Source: Acanthornis magna
Taxonomy: Eukaryota; Chordata; Aves; Passeriformes; Acanthizidae
Direction: 5' to 3'
Length of the DNA stretch: 64,000 nucleotides
NCBI GenBank assembly: GCA_036785705.1
Contig: JAWUZG010000029.1
Coordinates: 18,394,501-18,458,500, forward strand
The notes beneath the pieces are model-generated. The model was not told where the DNA came from. It worked only from the letters and a program-made list of their open reading frames with translations, and did not search any database. Below, in pieces: positions 26,401-36,935 of this stretch; positions within the stretch are counted from its first letter, which is position 1, and the number at the start of each line of letters is the position of its first letter. The position numbers and the translations under genes are program-made.

Positions 26401-27284
26401 TGCTGTTTGGCAGTTGTGGATGCTAGGAGCAGTCAAAAGTGTAACACAGATTTGAGAAATGTAAGGGAGGCCATAGTTCATTAACAGCTTGGCATGCCTG
26501 ATTGCACAGCTCTTCTGCTTTTTGAATGAAAATTTACTTAATCAGACCAGTATCTCAGGAAAAGTCCTGTCCAAAGAGGGTTATAAATTCAGATAATAAA
26601 AGAAAACCAAAAGGAGCATAGATTTCCATTACAGTAAGCCTGAGTCATCCTGCTCTACACTTAATATTATTTCCTAAAAACAAGCACCTCTGATGAGCTG
26701 TTATGAAACTACCTGCATACTTGTGTGTAGAGAGAATGGAGGTTTCATAGGCAATTGTAGTTCTGGCGTTTACTTCTGTCAGCTACTTGCCTTCTCAGCT
26801 TTAACAATGTGCATTCAAAATAGGCTTAGTTTGAGGTTTTTAACTTTTATTTATTTTCCTAAGGTGTTCATGCATATGAGAAGGAAATTATGACTCCTAC
26901 ACAGCTTACAGCCCACCTGAATTTAGTGGAGTTTCATGGGTCTAAAACAGTCACTCCTCTAGCCTGAGTGCTTCCTCCCTGCTGAGTTTCAAAGGTCTGC
27001 TGCAAGTAATAAAAGTGTCAGACTTTCTTATAAAGTTTGCAAGGAACATTGACAAAGTTCCCCTTACAAAACATCCTATAATTTCCTGGGACGGAACTGT
27101 CTGAGAGAAGCTAATGTTACTCTTAGGCTTTATTTTACACTTCTTTCAAGTCATCATTATTTCAGCTCTTGGTTTCCTTGCATTTTAAGATCTGTTTACT
27201 GGAGAGATGCCTCTACCTGAATTAAGGTGCAAATGAGACCGTATGTCAAAGTCAATAGTACAGATTTTATTTAATAGTAAATGT

Positions 27285-27350
27285 GAGAAAAAGAGAAAGA
27301 AACAGGAGAGGGGGAGAGGGTCTGAGGGGAGAAAGAGAATGAGAGAGGTA
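27285..27350. repeat. GA-rich low-complexity tract
   Basis: Almost all purine on the plus strand (GAGAAAAAGAGAAAG, GAGAGGGGGAGAGGG). It is probably part of the LTR, where such GA tracts expand. Confidence 0.75.
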
Positions 27351-27842
27351 GATAGTCACCACCTCATGGATCCAAACCGTGTCCTATTGCCCCTCTTCTG
27401 GTCTTCTTGGTGAGAGGGGTCCAACAAAAGAAAGTTCGATGGATTTATGCACATTCAGGCGTACGTGGAAACACACAAGCACCTCCCCGCTGGTGGAGGG
27501 TAGAGTTTTACACTGCCTTTTGCAACACTGTGAATCTGTTGCAACACTGTGTATCAGGTGCAGTCCCTGGTGGAAGGGCTCAAAAATGCATCTGCAGATT
27601 ATGGCCTCCCCTGCCCCACCAAGGCATCGCTGATTCTCAGAACAGCTGCTGGGTTTGGCTTTCCTTGTGGATACATTCTTCTCCTGCAACCTTGTTTACT
27701 TGTCCTTAGACCTGAGATAATTGGACAACAGTAGCACCTTTAACTTATAAGAAATTCCCATCAGGGGTCTTAACTCACAGTCTAAATTCCAGAACTCCAG
27801 GAGGCATATTGGGCTTAAGTGGGACAGGTAGGGAAGACAGGT

Positions 27843-27884
27843 GGGTGGGATGGGTAGGGAGAACGGGTGGGGGATGGGCTTGGG
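27843..27884 (+). other. Two adjacent G-quadruplex motifs
   Basis: The first motif (27843-27859) has four GGG runs with loops T, AT and TA. The second (27865-27884) has runs separated by T, AT and CTT. Very short loops of this kind are predicted to form stable parallel quadruplexes. They lie inside the ERV-like block, on the strand opposite its inferred transcript. Confidence 0.8.
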
Positions 27885-28015
27885 TAGTGGCAGATGAGCA
27901 GTTGCTTCTTTATACTGTTTGTTATAGTGGCCAAAGTCCTTCGACGATCGTAACAGTGTTTAAGGCAATCGTGATCTTTAAGACTCTTGCATTTCATCTT
28001 GCATTTAATTTCTAG

Positions 28016-28069
28016 AATGCATATATATAAGTACATATGTATATATACACACACATATACATATATATG
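28016..28069. repeat. Imperfect (TA/CA)n microsatellite
   Basis: Alternating ATATATATAAGTACATATG and TATACACACACATATAC pattern, a degenerate purine-pyrimidine dinucleotide repeat. It lies at the middle of the ERV-like block. Confidence 0.85.
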
Positions 28070-28649
28070 GCTTTAAGTCCTAAGCAAACTGCTCATCTTG
28101 TTGCATGTGCTTTCTGTAAGGCCATTCTCCTCTTCTGTGTCAGCGCTGTAGCCATGCGCTCAGAGCTCCCACCACTTCTGGAGACACTTTGTCCCAGCAC
28201 GACCTCACCATGTAGAGTGCAGCACGTCATGACTCCATGTGGGATGGATAACCCTGTCACAGGTAGAAGACTGCAGAAAGGGAGAAAAAAGTATTGGGAT
28301 CATCATGCAGGTGATCTAGGGAGACCATCTCATCAGGCATCTCTTGCTGAGGGAGATTCGCAGTGGGGAGAAGGAAGCAGCCCATTAGCTTTAGAGACAT
28401 TGCAAGCAAGCCTACAGAAGAATACATCCCAGCCCTGGGGTCCCCTTGGGAAAGGGGAAAGAGTGCAGGTCTCTTCTGGGGTCGCAAACACCCACTCTAT
28501 TCACGCCTAAAGGTTCACCTTTTTATACATTTTTCATGTATCTGCAACTCTGTAGACTGTTAATATATGGTTATATAGCTCCTGGTGTTTTTTCCTACCC
28601 TTTCTCTTAGATATTAGAATAATATGTTAACCCTTCCAAAGCATACTTG

Positions 28650-28986
28650 GAAGTCTGTTTAGCCATATTCTTAAGAAGAAGAAGCCTGACAAGGACATTC
28701 TGTTTTCCACTAGAATTTAGCAGACATCACAAGAAATGGGGCAAAGATGCCCCTGGAACTAATCCAATGGGGCAGAACCCAGGGGAAATTATCTTACTAA
28801 CTGCCCTTCTAATTGGACAATATTTGTTAAATATGCTAATTTTTTAAACTTATAAAAATTGTAGAAATCCAATGCTGGGTTTGCCCGCGACTATCGGGGC
28901 ACCTGGAAGCTTTCAATAAAGACCTGCTTTTTATCTCACTATTTTAACACTGATGCAAGTTTTGTTTCATTTGATTTTAGGCAACA
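28650..28986 (+). mobile_element. ERVL-like LTR (plus strand)
   Basis: Clear LTR order on the plus strand: CCAAT-type AATCCAATGGGG near 28760, AATTGGACAATATTTG at 28811-28826, TATA box TATAAAAA at 28851-28858, then AATAAA at 28915-28920 and a T-rich U5 ending near GGCAACA at about 28986. The 57-base TATA-to-AATAAA spacing is normal. From memory it resembles a common avian ERVL LTR. No gag, pol or env sequence is legible nearby, so it is probably a solo LTR. The 5' edge is uncertain. Confidence 0.65.
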
Positions 28987-31255
28987 CTGTGTCTACTAAA
29001 AGGGTCTAGCTGCGAGGTCTGTGAAAAAAACATGCGTTGATTAAAATGAAACACAGAGGAAGCACACCTGTGAATCACTGCAGGCATCAGCAGTAGGAGG
29101 AAAGTCATCGTCACTGACTAGCTGTTTGATGGAGATCGCCATTAAAGAGTAAATGGTGAGGAGCAGTGTCCAGGTGTGTCCTACAGCCAAGTGTCCCTGC
29201 TGCAGCTTCTAAATGTTTACGAATTTATGGACCTCAGACCATCCTCAAGGTAGGGTAGCAGAGAATGTGACAACGCCAGTCACTAAGTATGAATGAAAAA
29301 ATGCCATTTCTCAGATGTGCCATAGGGCTGCTTCACACCACAAAGCAATAGCAGTGACCTTAACGCCTTGCAGTTTTAAGAAGTGACACAGCTACATGAC
29401 TGGTCTGACTAGAATATTTTACCCCAGGGACAGAAGTACCTTAAATCCCATATTCCTGCAAAGTTCACATCACCTCTTGGTCCAGCACTAAAACTTTCAG
29501 GCTGTATTGTGCCTTCACTTTTCTAGGTGAAAGGTATTTTATTGATTTAAAAAAACAAATGCATTTTCCATTTTAAGATTATTTGGTTCCACCACCTCTC
29601 AACCCCTTTATATTAGTGTGAACCAGGAGTAACTCGAAATTAATAATATTATCCCAAATGTATGTCATATCTACATGAGACTTATTCTAGTCACATGTTT
29701 CAGAAATCTTAAAGTAATTTCTGGTCACTAATTTTTGGTCAAACCAATTTTTGGTTAACCATAAACAATTACAGAGACCATTTTCAGATCCTACATTCAT
29801 GTTTTACTCAAATAATTCCCATTAAGATAGAGTAATTAACCCCTTTATAGCTCTTTCCTATTTGTCTCAGCCTATTCAAAACATGAAATTAAGAATGACT
29901 GAGCAAGAAGTACATCCTTATTAAATGGGGATTAATGCAAAACACACTCATATTTTGCCACATTAGCACATAGGTTAAAAATTATATTTTCACACTGAAC
30001 CAAATCCTCTTGACCTAATGTAATTTACTTCTCTGAAGCCAGGGGTCCTTATCAGTGTCTTCTAGTCTCTCCTGGGAGAGGGACATATATAGTCTTCGCA
30101 CTGGGGCAAGAGTGCTTGGTCAACTTGATGGGAATGGCAAGTTCCCCTCATAAAGTCCACAGTCTGCAGCAGCATACTGGGGACATGGAGGGACAGAAGA
30201 GGGACAGGTTTTCACAGACAGAGAGACACATCACTTCAGTCCCATTGCGTGCTACAGGCACACAGGATAGGCAGCTGGCAGACAACATGCATATGGCTCA
30301 TTGCTCCGGTTCTTTCCCCAGCAGCTCCTTTTGTAAAGACACAGTCCAGCCTTCACTGGAGAGTCCAAATTTTGACCAGTCTGAAACTCACTGAGGGTGG
30401 GAGACCAGGGTTCCTAACAAGATACTGTCCTCTTCTGACTATTTTTATAAAACAGTATCATTTAAATAAATCAATAAATAAATAAACCACAAAACCCAAA
30501 ACAAACAAGACCCAAACCAACCAACCAACCAAAAAGCAAAAGCACACACAAAATTCCTACCAAACAGGTGTTCCCACCTCCACCTGAATGTTAAACTCAG
30601 CAGGACACTGGGGCCACTGTTTTCTACACTCTTACCGATGTATTTGCCCTTTGTGGTCTGACTGTGTAATTTAGGATGTACTAGACATATATTTTCCCCC
30701 AGTCTGACTCCCAAGGCAGCAACTGCTCTGGTAGTTTGGACTGTGCATGTGGGTGCTATGACAGGAAGGCAAACTCATGTCAGGTCATGAGTGTGGAGGA
30801 GGGAGTTTGGCATCCCACGATTGTCACTGTGCCTACGTTGCAGTGACGTCTCATGCGTATATTAGAAAGATGAGGAAACAAATAAAAGAAAAAGCTATCT
30901 TCCCCGTCCAAACAGTTTCCTGCTGCCCACGAGGTTCCCTTGTTCCCAGTGAATGACCAAGACTATAACACTTCGAAATGTTCCTGAGTTCCTTAATTGG
31001 ATGTGCTTTTCTTCTTTCAGTAAAACAGGGGGTTATGGGCCAATTAGGAGAGGGTTGGAAAGGATGACGAAAAAAAATTTTAAAAAACAAAACAAACAAA
31101 CAAAAAAAAGAGAGGGAGAAAACCAACAAAAAGTAGAGATATTCCTTGGGGCTCCGATGATAACATATTTAACCTACTTGAAGGACAACCACTGAATACA
31201 GTGCAGTTTGGGTCAGTCCCCCTCATGCACCATTGGAGGTTCTACAGTCCTTGGA

Positions 31256-31317
31256 ACTCAGTATTATTTCAGTGAATCTAATAATGACTCAGTATTATTT
31301 AAATGAATCTATAAATG
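31256..31317. repeat. 31-bp tandem duplication
   Basis: Two adjacent copies (31256-31286 and 31287-31317) share ACTCAGTATTATTT...GAATCT and differ at four bases. The divergence suggests an old local duplication. Confidence 0.85.
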
Positions 31318-32298
31318 TTTGGTTGTGTTAAATGTATTATTATAATATTGCATTTGAAATAAGCTCACTTTTAATTCAAGACTATACAGGGTACAGGAAA
31401 ATAAATTGTGGTATGTATTCAGTAACGTATCTGGTGCCGTGCAACCATTCCATAGAGTGTGTTTAACTGTATTTTGTGTATTATTCTTAACATGCATTCA
31501 CAGTAGACAGAAAAGCAGCAGTTATCGGGTATGCTGTGAATGCATATTAACAGCAGTACCTATTTGCATATCATGGATCCATAATACAAAATGCTTAGTA
31601 AAATCCTTATGAAAAGTTATTATGCATGCACAGTAGAGGCTTTTTAAACCTTGATATCTCAGCTATTTTGTTTCTCCACTATTTATTTGAAAATATTAAA
31701 AAGGTCAAATGATGGATTAGGAACCTGCATAACTGTAATATTACTCCTACAGAGGGAATCCTTCAACACAAACTAATTCATTTTTATTTTAGTAGCAGCA
31801 TAAAAGCCATTCAAAAATGCATTTGAGTTGTTTAAAAAAACCCAAACCACCTAATTCTACAATAAAAAAGGATGGAGAAAATATTTTCATGTATTTTGGA
31901 CACTGTGTGATATAACTGAAAATTTTCTTGGTCCATCCCTAAACATAGGACTATTACAATGTTAACCTTCTCTTCAATATCTCATAGTATTTGTAGTATG
32001 TATTGGAACAGTGTTTGGTTACTCAGGACTTTACATTTTTAGATTATCATGCATTGCATAATACTATGAATATGCATAATCCTTGAAAAGGTTGACAACC
32101 CTTCAGACCTTCCACAATATAAATCTTAATATATAAATTCTGTTTGAGGATAATGGGATTCTACCCTCTCCTTTGTTACACAGATTGTAATATTTATGAT
32201 AAAAATGAAGCAAATACTATGAATAGTACAGCACTTGCTCTTTTTGAACAGTTTCCCCCTAAGTTTTAGCATCTTTGTCACTTCAAATACATTTTCTT

Positions 32299-32334
32299 TA
32301 AAAAACAAAAAAACAAAAAAAAAAAAAAAAAAAA
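32299..32334. repeat. Poly(A) tract
   Basis: An A-rich run with a 20-base uninterrupted A stretch at 32315-32334. A second A/AAAC-rich run follows at 32380-32425. No source gene or SINE body is recognised beside them. Confidence 0.85.
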
Positions 32335-32599
32335 TAGTCTTGAGTTTTGTAAAGAATGAGTGACCTGAATGTCTTCTTTAAAAAAAAAACAAAACAAAAC
32401 AAAAGCAAAAGCCAAAAACCCCAAGTTTGGGATGAGTTTTTTTTAAGGAAAGGCTCTAAAATCATTGAGCACATACATACAGATATATAAGGCATGGTCT
32501 TCACACACACATGTTGTTCTGTGCGGCAATCTTTTTTTTTGTTCCTATCTCTAACCAAAAAAATGCCAAAACATATTTAAATGAAACTTTGTGAAAAAA

Positions 32600-32780
32600 A
32601 ATAATTGGATCAGGGCTGAGAGCATTAATGTCAAGATTTGGACCAATGTGAATTAAAGCAGATGAATTATAAACGCTTCAAAACCAGGATTTATAATGGA
32701 AATGCTGACACGGACCCGTAACAATAGCAGCTCTGCCAGGGATTATTTTAATACTAAAAGCATACTCAGTCGCTCACTAT
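32600..32780. promoter_or_regulatory. Candidate NEUROD6 upstream enhancer block
   Basis: A complex, non-repetitive AT-rich block 1.2-1.4 kb upstream of the inferred promoter. It contains a neurogenin/NeuroD-type E-box CAGATG at 32659-32664, a SOX-like ACAATAG at 32721-32727 and several TAAT-type cores (GCATTAATG, GGATTTATAATGG). It stands between low-complexity flanks. Regulatory function is inferred. Confidence 0.35.
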
Positions 32781-33969
32781 TTTAGTATAGAGATTCCTTA
32801 GTCACAAAAAAGCAGTGATACACAATAATAATGAAACCAAACTTTAAAAAAATGTTTCTAAGACGACACATCATTCCCTCTGTAACTCTTTTGATACCGC
32901 TTATATGAGACATGCCACTCCTCAAATTAAAAATAATCCACAAACCCCTAACATCAAGGTGGAGTTTGCCATAAGCTCCATGGTAAGGCTGAGCTGAGAG
33001 TCTTTGTCAGCTTCATGTAATAGTGTTTTTCCTGTGGAAAGAGACAAAAGGGTTAAAGGAGGAAGAGCAGGGAGCACAGGAGAGGCAGCTGACAGGAGAA
33101 ACAAGGGCATGAAGAAAGGAGCAGCTAGGGATGAAAACAGAAGAGCAGGGGGAGTTTTTTAGGAGGTTTCCAAAGGGAATAACTCAGTTTTTAAAGAGAT
33201 ATTGGGGGAAAAATCACAAAAAGGTCAGGCAGACAGAGAAAATATGCCAGGGGACAAACCCCTTGAGCATCCAAAGTTACAATTGTGAGCAGGTGCACCC
33301 CAGTCACATTGCAACATGCCAGAGCAGGTCAGGGACCAGCGAACCCTGCCACATACTTTGGAAAAAAAGGCATCATTTGTAAAATTTTCATGCTGTATGT
33401 CCAGTTTTCTACAAATGCCTCTTTCATTTTGCAATGTCAAAAACCACCAAGGGATATGAAGGGAGGATTTCTTACAGATGGTATCCTATTATTCTGTGCT
33501 CTGGGGCAACAAGCTGTACTCAAAAACCCCCACACCCCAAAACTCACTCTCAGCAGCATCACACAAAAACTACTTTTTGTGACTGTGCTATGTGTTATAG
33601 CACGAGCATTACTTCCCCATTTCTGCCTTCCTTTCCTTGCCTGTTCTTTTTTTCCCTGGGTACCAGGTGCACTGGAGGGACTCAGATCAATACATGACAG
33701 CATTTTTCATATAAACAGTACCATACTAACAACCACAGGGCAGCTGTACCTGTAGGCAGGGATAGCACCAAATGCTGGCATGTCTATCCATCCATGCAGC
33801 TAGACTGCTAAAAAGAAGCAACTACAGTGGAAATGCACCTACTGTATGTGAAATGCTGGTGCAGAATTTTTTTTTTTCTTTCTATCAGTCTAACCTTCTG
33901 TGTTGATACATGAATGCTGGTACCCACTTAGAGGGATGCCAGATGATCAGTGCAGAATGAAGGTCCCAG
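32781..33969. other. Upstream flank of NEUROD6 promoter
   Basis: No gene is recognised. Several short open frames overlap around 33130-33760 on both strands but show no domain or conserved start. An uninterrupted T run lies near 33869-33879. Confidence 0.5.
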
Positions 33970-34070
33970 GAGAAGGGCTCACGTGGTTTTCTCTGCCCTG
34001 TGACGTCACTAGCAGATGGCATGGGTACCAGCTCTGGCAGTTGGCATCAATGTCACTTTTTAGAGATCAA
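33970..34070 (+). promoter_or_regulatory. Candidate NEUROD6 core promoter with E-boxes and CRE
   Basis: About 1.6 kb upstream of the ATG, three sites cluster within 40 bases: a palindromic E-box CACGTG at 33980-33985, a perfect cAMP-response element TGACGTCA at 34001-34008, and a neurogenin/NeuroD-type E-box CAGATG at 34013-34018. No strong TATA box is visible; TTTTTAGAG near 34060 is a weak candidate. From the literature as I recall it, the mammalian NEX promoter responds to NeuroD-type bHLH factors through E-boxes, which fits. The promoter call is inferred from motif clustering and position. Confidence 0.5.
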
Positions 34071-34186
34071 TGAGATAGTGCACATATACACAGATCTAGA
34101 CTCCAGGAGACGATGCGACATTCAGACTGAAAAGATTTGGAAGGCAAAAAATGAAAACTGATTGTTGAATGAAATAAAAAACTAAG
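34071..34186 (+). other. NEUROD6: Candidate NEUROD6 non-coding exon 1
   Basis: A moderately complex, non-repetitive stretch runs from the motif cluster to a good splice donor, CTAAG|GTAATA, with GT at 34187. Splicing to the acceptor at 35596/35597 would remove an intron of about 1.4 kb and give a gene of about 3 kb. The transcription start is not determinable from sequence. Other possible donors are AAAG|GTAGGG (GT at 34801) and ACT|GTAAGT (GT at 34996), so this exon is a hypothesis. Confidence 0.4.
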
Positions 34187-35596
34187 GTAATACAAATAAA
34201 GATATATTTCAGTCGGTGTTGGGTGTGCATGCAAGTGTTTAAAGATACAGTATCATTGTCTTGTATTTTATGTATGCTATTTACTGCCTAATAACTCCTC
34301 CTAACATTTTATACTTCTGATGCAATTACAAACTTTAATTGCTTTTATATAATACTGCAAGTGTGTAGACAATACTGATAGAGTTAGTCTTTGACTGGGG
34401 TTTTTGATTAATTTTGTTCAATTAAAAAAAGTCCCTGCATTTGCTTTGCTTTTCTCTTTGAAGTCCATGGGATTCAAGCTTTTGCTGCTCCCAAACTGCA
34501 AAGTAATTTGGAAAAGGAAATTATTTTTCCATTCCAGGCTGGATTCTGAACACACGTGCAGGATTACAGTCAGAATCTACAGATCGTTCCTGTCAGCTAA
34601 GAGCTGGAGGAAGACATCTGAGCCTCGCAGAACATAAACACTGCTATAGCGTGCAGGAAATTTTTCCCCTCCCCCCCCACCAATTAATGGGAAAGAAAAA
34701 AAAAAAGGAAAAAAGAACAAGAAAAAAAAGCAAATAAATTGATTCTAACTAAAGAGATAATATAAATTAGAATTTTTGCTTGGAAAAGAGAAAAAGAAAG
34801 GTAGGGGGATTTTGTTTCCTAACTCTAATCTGAGTACATTTAGGGTTAAATAATTCTGCTTTTTGTCTTAATATGAAATAAGTATTATGTAATTTTAATA
34901 CAAATAATTAGAAAAAAATGCTTTGTTTTGAATTATTTTACTAGCTGAGCGATCTGGGGGGGGTGTATTCTCTTATTTTTTTCTTCTCAGCCACTGTAAG
35001 TTACTAGAATATAATATCTTGATACATAAAGGAAGAAATGTGGAGGGGAAAAAACCCACTATTTTGAAGAATAAGTCAAAAAGTGATTTTAAAATATTTG
35101 CCACCAGGTAATAGAGATATGGCACTTTTTCAATTTTAAAACTGCACTTGCTGTCCTCATTTTTCCACCAAGGGGAATTTGTGTTAATGAAATTTCTGTA
35201 TTGCTTTATCACATTTTGCATTTCTTTGAATTTCATGGTTTTGAGGGTTTGAAGGGTTTGTTTAAAAATAAAATAAATTAACAGGGAGTTAATTTAACAT
35301 TTAAAAGATTGATTTACTCTATATCTGTGAGAAATGTGGCTTTTTAGTTGCAGGGTCAAACATTTCAAGTGATTTTAGAATTCTCAACAGCTATTATTTT
35401 TTTTTAAGTGGGCATTTGCAACTGGCATTTTATTCAAAAATATAGATTGAGCATTTGCACACGCGCACACACACACACACGCTCTCATATACCAAGAGCG
35501 TACACACAGACACAAGTAAGGTGCATGAGGCTATCTGTGTGAGTCGGGAAACTTTAAAAATGGAAATATTTAAACATTGTGCTGGCATTCTTTCAG
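34187..35596 (+). other. Inferred NEUROD6 intron 1 with conserved-looking block
   Basis: The inferred intron is AT-rich. A unique, complex block at about 34400-34640 includes a palindromic E-box CACGTG at 34553-34558 and could hold an intronic enhancer or an alternative first exon. From 34670 to 34980 the DNA is low-complexity A/G and A/T runs, including a C9 tract in CCCCTCCCCCCCCCACC and a G9 run near 34958. A short CA microsatellite lies at 35459-35481. The intron ends with a good pyrimidine-rich acceptor. Confidence 0.4.
35459..35481. repeat. Short (CA)n microsatellite in intron 1
   Basis: Mostly perfect CA dinucleotides with two CG interruptions at the left end and one at the right. It lies about 115 bases upstream of the coding-exon acceptor and is too short to affect splicing predictably. 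Confidence 0.9.
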
Positions 35597-35617
35597 GTAA
35601 CTTAAAATTATAGAACC

Positions 35618-36631
35618 ATGTTAACACTACCATTTGATGAGTCTGTTGTAATGCCAGAATCCCAGATGTGTAGAAAGTTTTCCAGAGAAAGTGATGACCA
35701 AAAGCAAATGAAGAACCCAGAAAGCTTTTCAAAGCAGATCATCCTCCGAGGAAAAAATATTAAAAGATCTCCTGGAGAAGACACAGAAAAAGAAGAGGAG
35801 GAGGAAGAGAGAGAAGAGGAAGATGAGAATGGCTTGCCGAGGCGAAGGGGCCTTCGGAAAAAAAAGACGAGCAAGATAAGGATGGAAAGGATTAAATTCA
35901 GGCGTCAAGAAGCCAATGCTAGAGAAAGGAACCGTATGCACGGCCTTAATGATGCTCTGGACAATTTAAGGAAAGTGGTCCCTTGTTATTCTAAAACACA
36001 AAAACTGTCCAAAATAGAAACTCTAAGACTAGCCAAGAACTATATTTGGGCTCTTTCTGAAATCCTGCGAATTGGCAAGAGACCCGACCTGCTCACCTTT
36101 GTCCAAAACTTGTGCAAGGGTCTATCCCAGCCTACTACAAATTTGGTGGCCGGATGCCTGCAGCTGAATGCCAGAAGTTTCCTAATGGGCCAGGCAGGTG
36201 AAGGTGCCCATCATACCCGCACACCCTACTCCAGCTTCTATCCTCCCTACCACAGCCCAGAGCTTGGCACCCCCCCAGGGCATGGGACTCTTGACAACTC
36301 CAAGTCCATGAAACCATACAATTACTGCAACGCTTACGAGTCCTTCTATGAAAGCACTTCTCCTGAGTGCGCCAGCCCACAGTTTGAAGGTCCCTTAAGT
36401 CCTCCCCCAATTAACTATAATGGGATATTTTCCCTGAAGCAAGAAGAAAGCTTGGACTATGGCAAAAATTACAATTATGGCATGCATTACTGTGCAGTGC
36501 CACCCAGGGGTCCCCTTGGGCAGAGCTCGATGTTTAGGTTGCCTACAGAGAGCCACTTCCCTTATGACTTACATCTGCGCAGCCAGTCTCTCACCATGCA
36601 AGATGAATTGAATGCAGTTTTTCATAATTAA
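35618..36631 (+). CDS. NEUROD6: NEUROD6, neuronal bHLH transcription factor (337 aa, complete)
   Basis: NEUROD6 is a nuclear activator of the NeuroD family. With an E-protein partner it binds CANNTG E-boxes and promotes differentiation of cortical and hippocampal excitatory neurons. The frame is 337 codons, the length I recall for mammalian NEUROD6, and the protein is nearly identical to that ortholog from memory. Seen in order: conserved N-terminus MLTLPFDES; acidic Glu/Asp run at residues 55-70; basic nuclear-localisation-like stretch RKKKTSK at 80-86; bHLH at about 94-146, with basic-region core [10 protein letters not shown] and second-helix [12 protein letters not shown]; NeuroD-specific domain at about 153-273; C-terminus ending DELNAVFHN. 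The ATG has A at -3, and an in-frame TAA is followed directly by TGA. The coding region is uninterrupted by introns, as usual for NeuroD genes. NEUROD1/2/4 are excluded by the N- and C-terminal sequences. Confidence 0.99.
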   Translation: MLTLPFDESVVMPESQMCRKFSRESDDQKQMKNPESFSKQIILRGKNIKRSPGEDTEKEEEEEEREEEDENGLPRRRGLRKKKTSKIRMERIKFRRQEANARERNRMHGLNDALDNLRKVVPCYSKTQKLSKIETLRLAKNYIWALSEILRIGKRPDLLTFVQNLCKGLSQPTTNLVAGCLQLNARSFLMGQAGEGAHHTRTPYSSFYPPYHSPELGTPPGHGTLDNSKSMKPYNYCNAYESFYESTSPECASPQFEGPLSPPPINYNGIFSLKQEESLDYGKNYNYGMHYCAVPPRGPLGQSSMFRLPTESHFPYDLHLRSQSLTMQDELNAVFHN

Positions 36632-36929
36632 TGAGGAAAATGAAAATAAACAGTGGTCATTCACCTCCCCATCTAATTAAGAGCAAGCAGATGCTTGGGC
36701 ACTGTGTAATTGGCACAATTCTATTTTAAATGTTTACTAGCTCCTAAAGTGTGTTTCAACTATTGTGAGGATTTTCTATGTGTTTATAAACCCTTTTTCT
36801 GCTAAGTACTTTTTTCGTCTGTAATCGCTGTGAGAATGTTTCCTCCCAGAGGTTTTCTCCCTCTTTCTTATCTTTTCATTTCCTTATTCTTTTGATTTGT
36901 TGAGCAGTGTGTCTGAACAATATTACTGA

Positions 36930-36935
36930 AATAAA
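36930..36935 (+). terminator. Main NEUROD6 poly(A) signal AATAAA
   Basis: Canonical AATAAA about 300 bases past the stop codon, in an AT-rich 3'UTR. A GT-rich stretch (CACTGTGTAAAG, then a TG/T-rich run) follows 10-35 bases downstream, as expected for a cleavage site. It is the best candidate for the main 3' end. Confidence 0.6.

Larger units (their letters stand above)
16871..27214. other. Gene-free, AT-rich unique DNA with regulatory-looking blocks
   Basis: No coding gene is recognised over about 10 kb. Points of note: an enhancer-like AT-rich block at 18500-18900, with ATGCAAAT near 18544 and a TCF/LEF-like CCTTTGAT at 18874-18881; a pyrimidine tract at 18955-18996; a perfect 14-bp palindrome at 20025-20038; a 22-bp near-perfect inverted repeat at 20388-20409; A/T-rich runs at 23650-23895; and a possible very old CR1-like scrap at about 25905-25945. 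Short open frames show no domain. Confidence 0.5.
27215..28530 (-). mobile_element. ERV LTR-like block (minus strand), possibly composite
   Basis: A minus-strand AATAAA lies at 27266-27271, next to a GA-rich tract (27285-27350) and a GC-richer body with CACCACCTCATGGATCC and TTGCAACACTGTG motifs. From memory this matches an abundant passerine LTR in reverse orientation. A minus-strand TATA-like box lies at 28520-28527. The 1.25-kb gap between that TATA and the poly(A) signal is too long for one simple LTR, so two insertions or an internal portion may be merged here. An AT-rich (TA/CA)n stretch at 28016-28069 splits the block. Boundaries are approximate. Confidence 0.5.
28987..32599. other. 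Intergenic, no gene seen
   Basis: Unique AT-rich DNA with low-complexity patches: a CCAA-rich run at about 30510-30533, AAAC runs at 31080-31110, and a 31-bp tandem duplication at 31256-31317. A-rich tracts at 32299-32334 and 32380-32425 may be retroposon tails or simple repeats. No coding gene is recognised. Confidence 0.55.

Noticed and set aside
28037..28510. 157-codon plus-strand open frame
   Set aside because: Starts within the TA/CA microsatellite and runs through an ERV-like block antisense to it. No domain or plausible start.
33285..33755. 156-codon plus-strand open frame upstream of NEUROD6
   Set aside because: Low protein-like character, no domain, and other frames overlap on both strands. 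Could be transcribed, but no coding support is visible.
34981..35001. Adjacent acceptor-like and donor-like sites (TTCTTCTCAG, then ACTGTAAGT)
   Set aside because: They would enclose only a 5-base exon. The donor could end an alternative exon 1, but nothing upstream supports it over the 34186 donor.
35608..35941. Minus-strand open frames across the NEUROD6 N-terminus (serine-rich)
   Set aside because: Antisense shadows of the acidic glutamate codons of NEUROD6.
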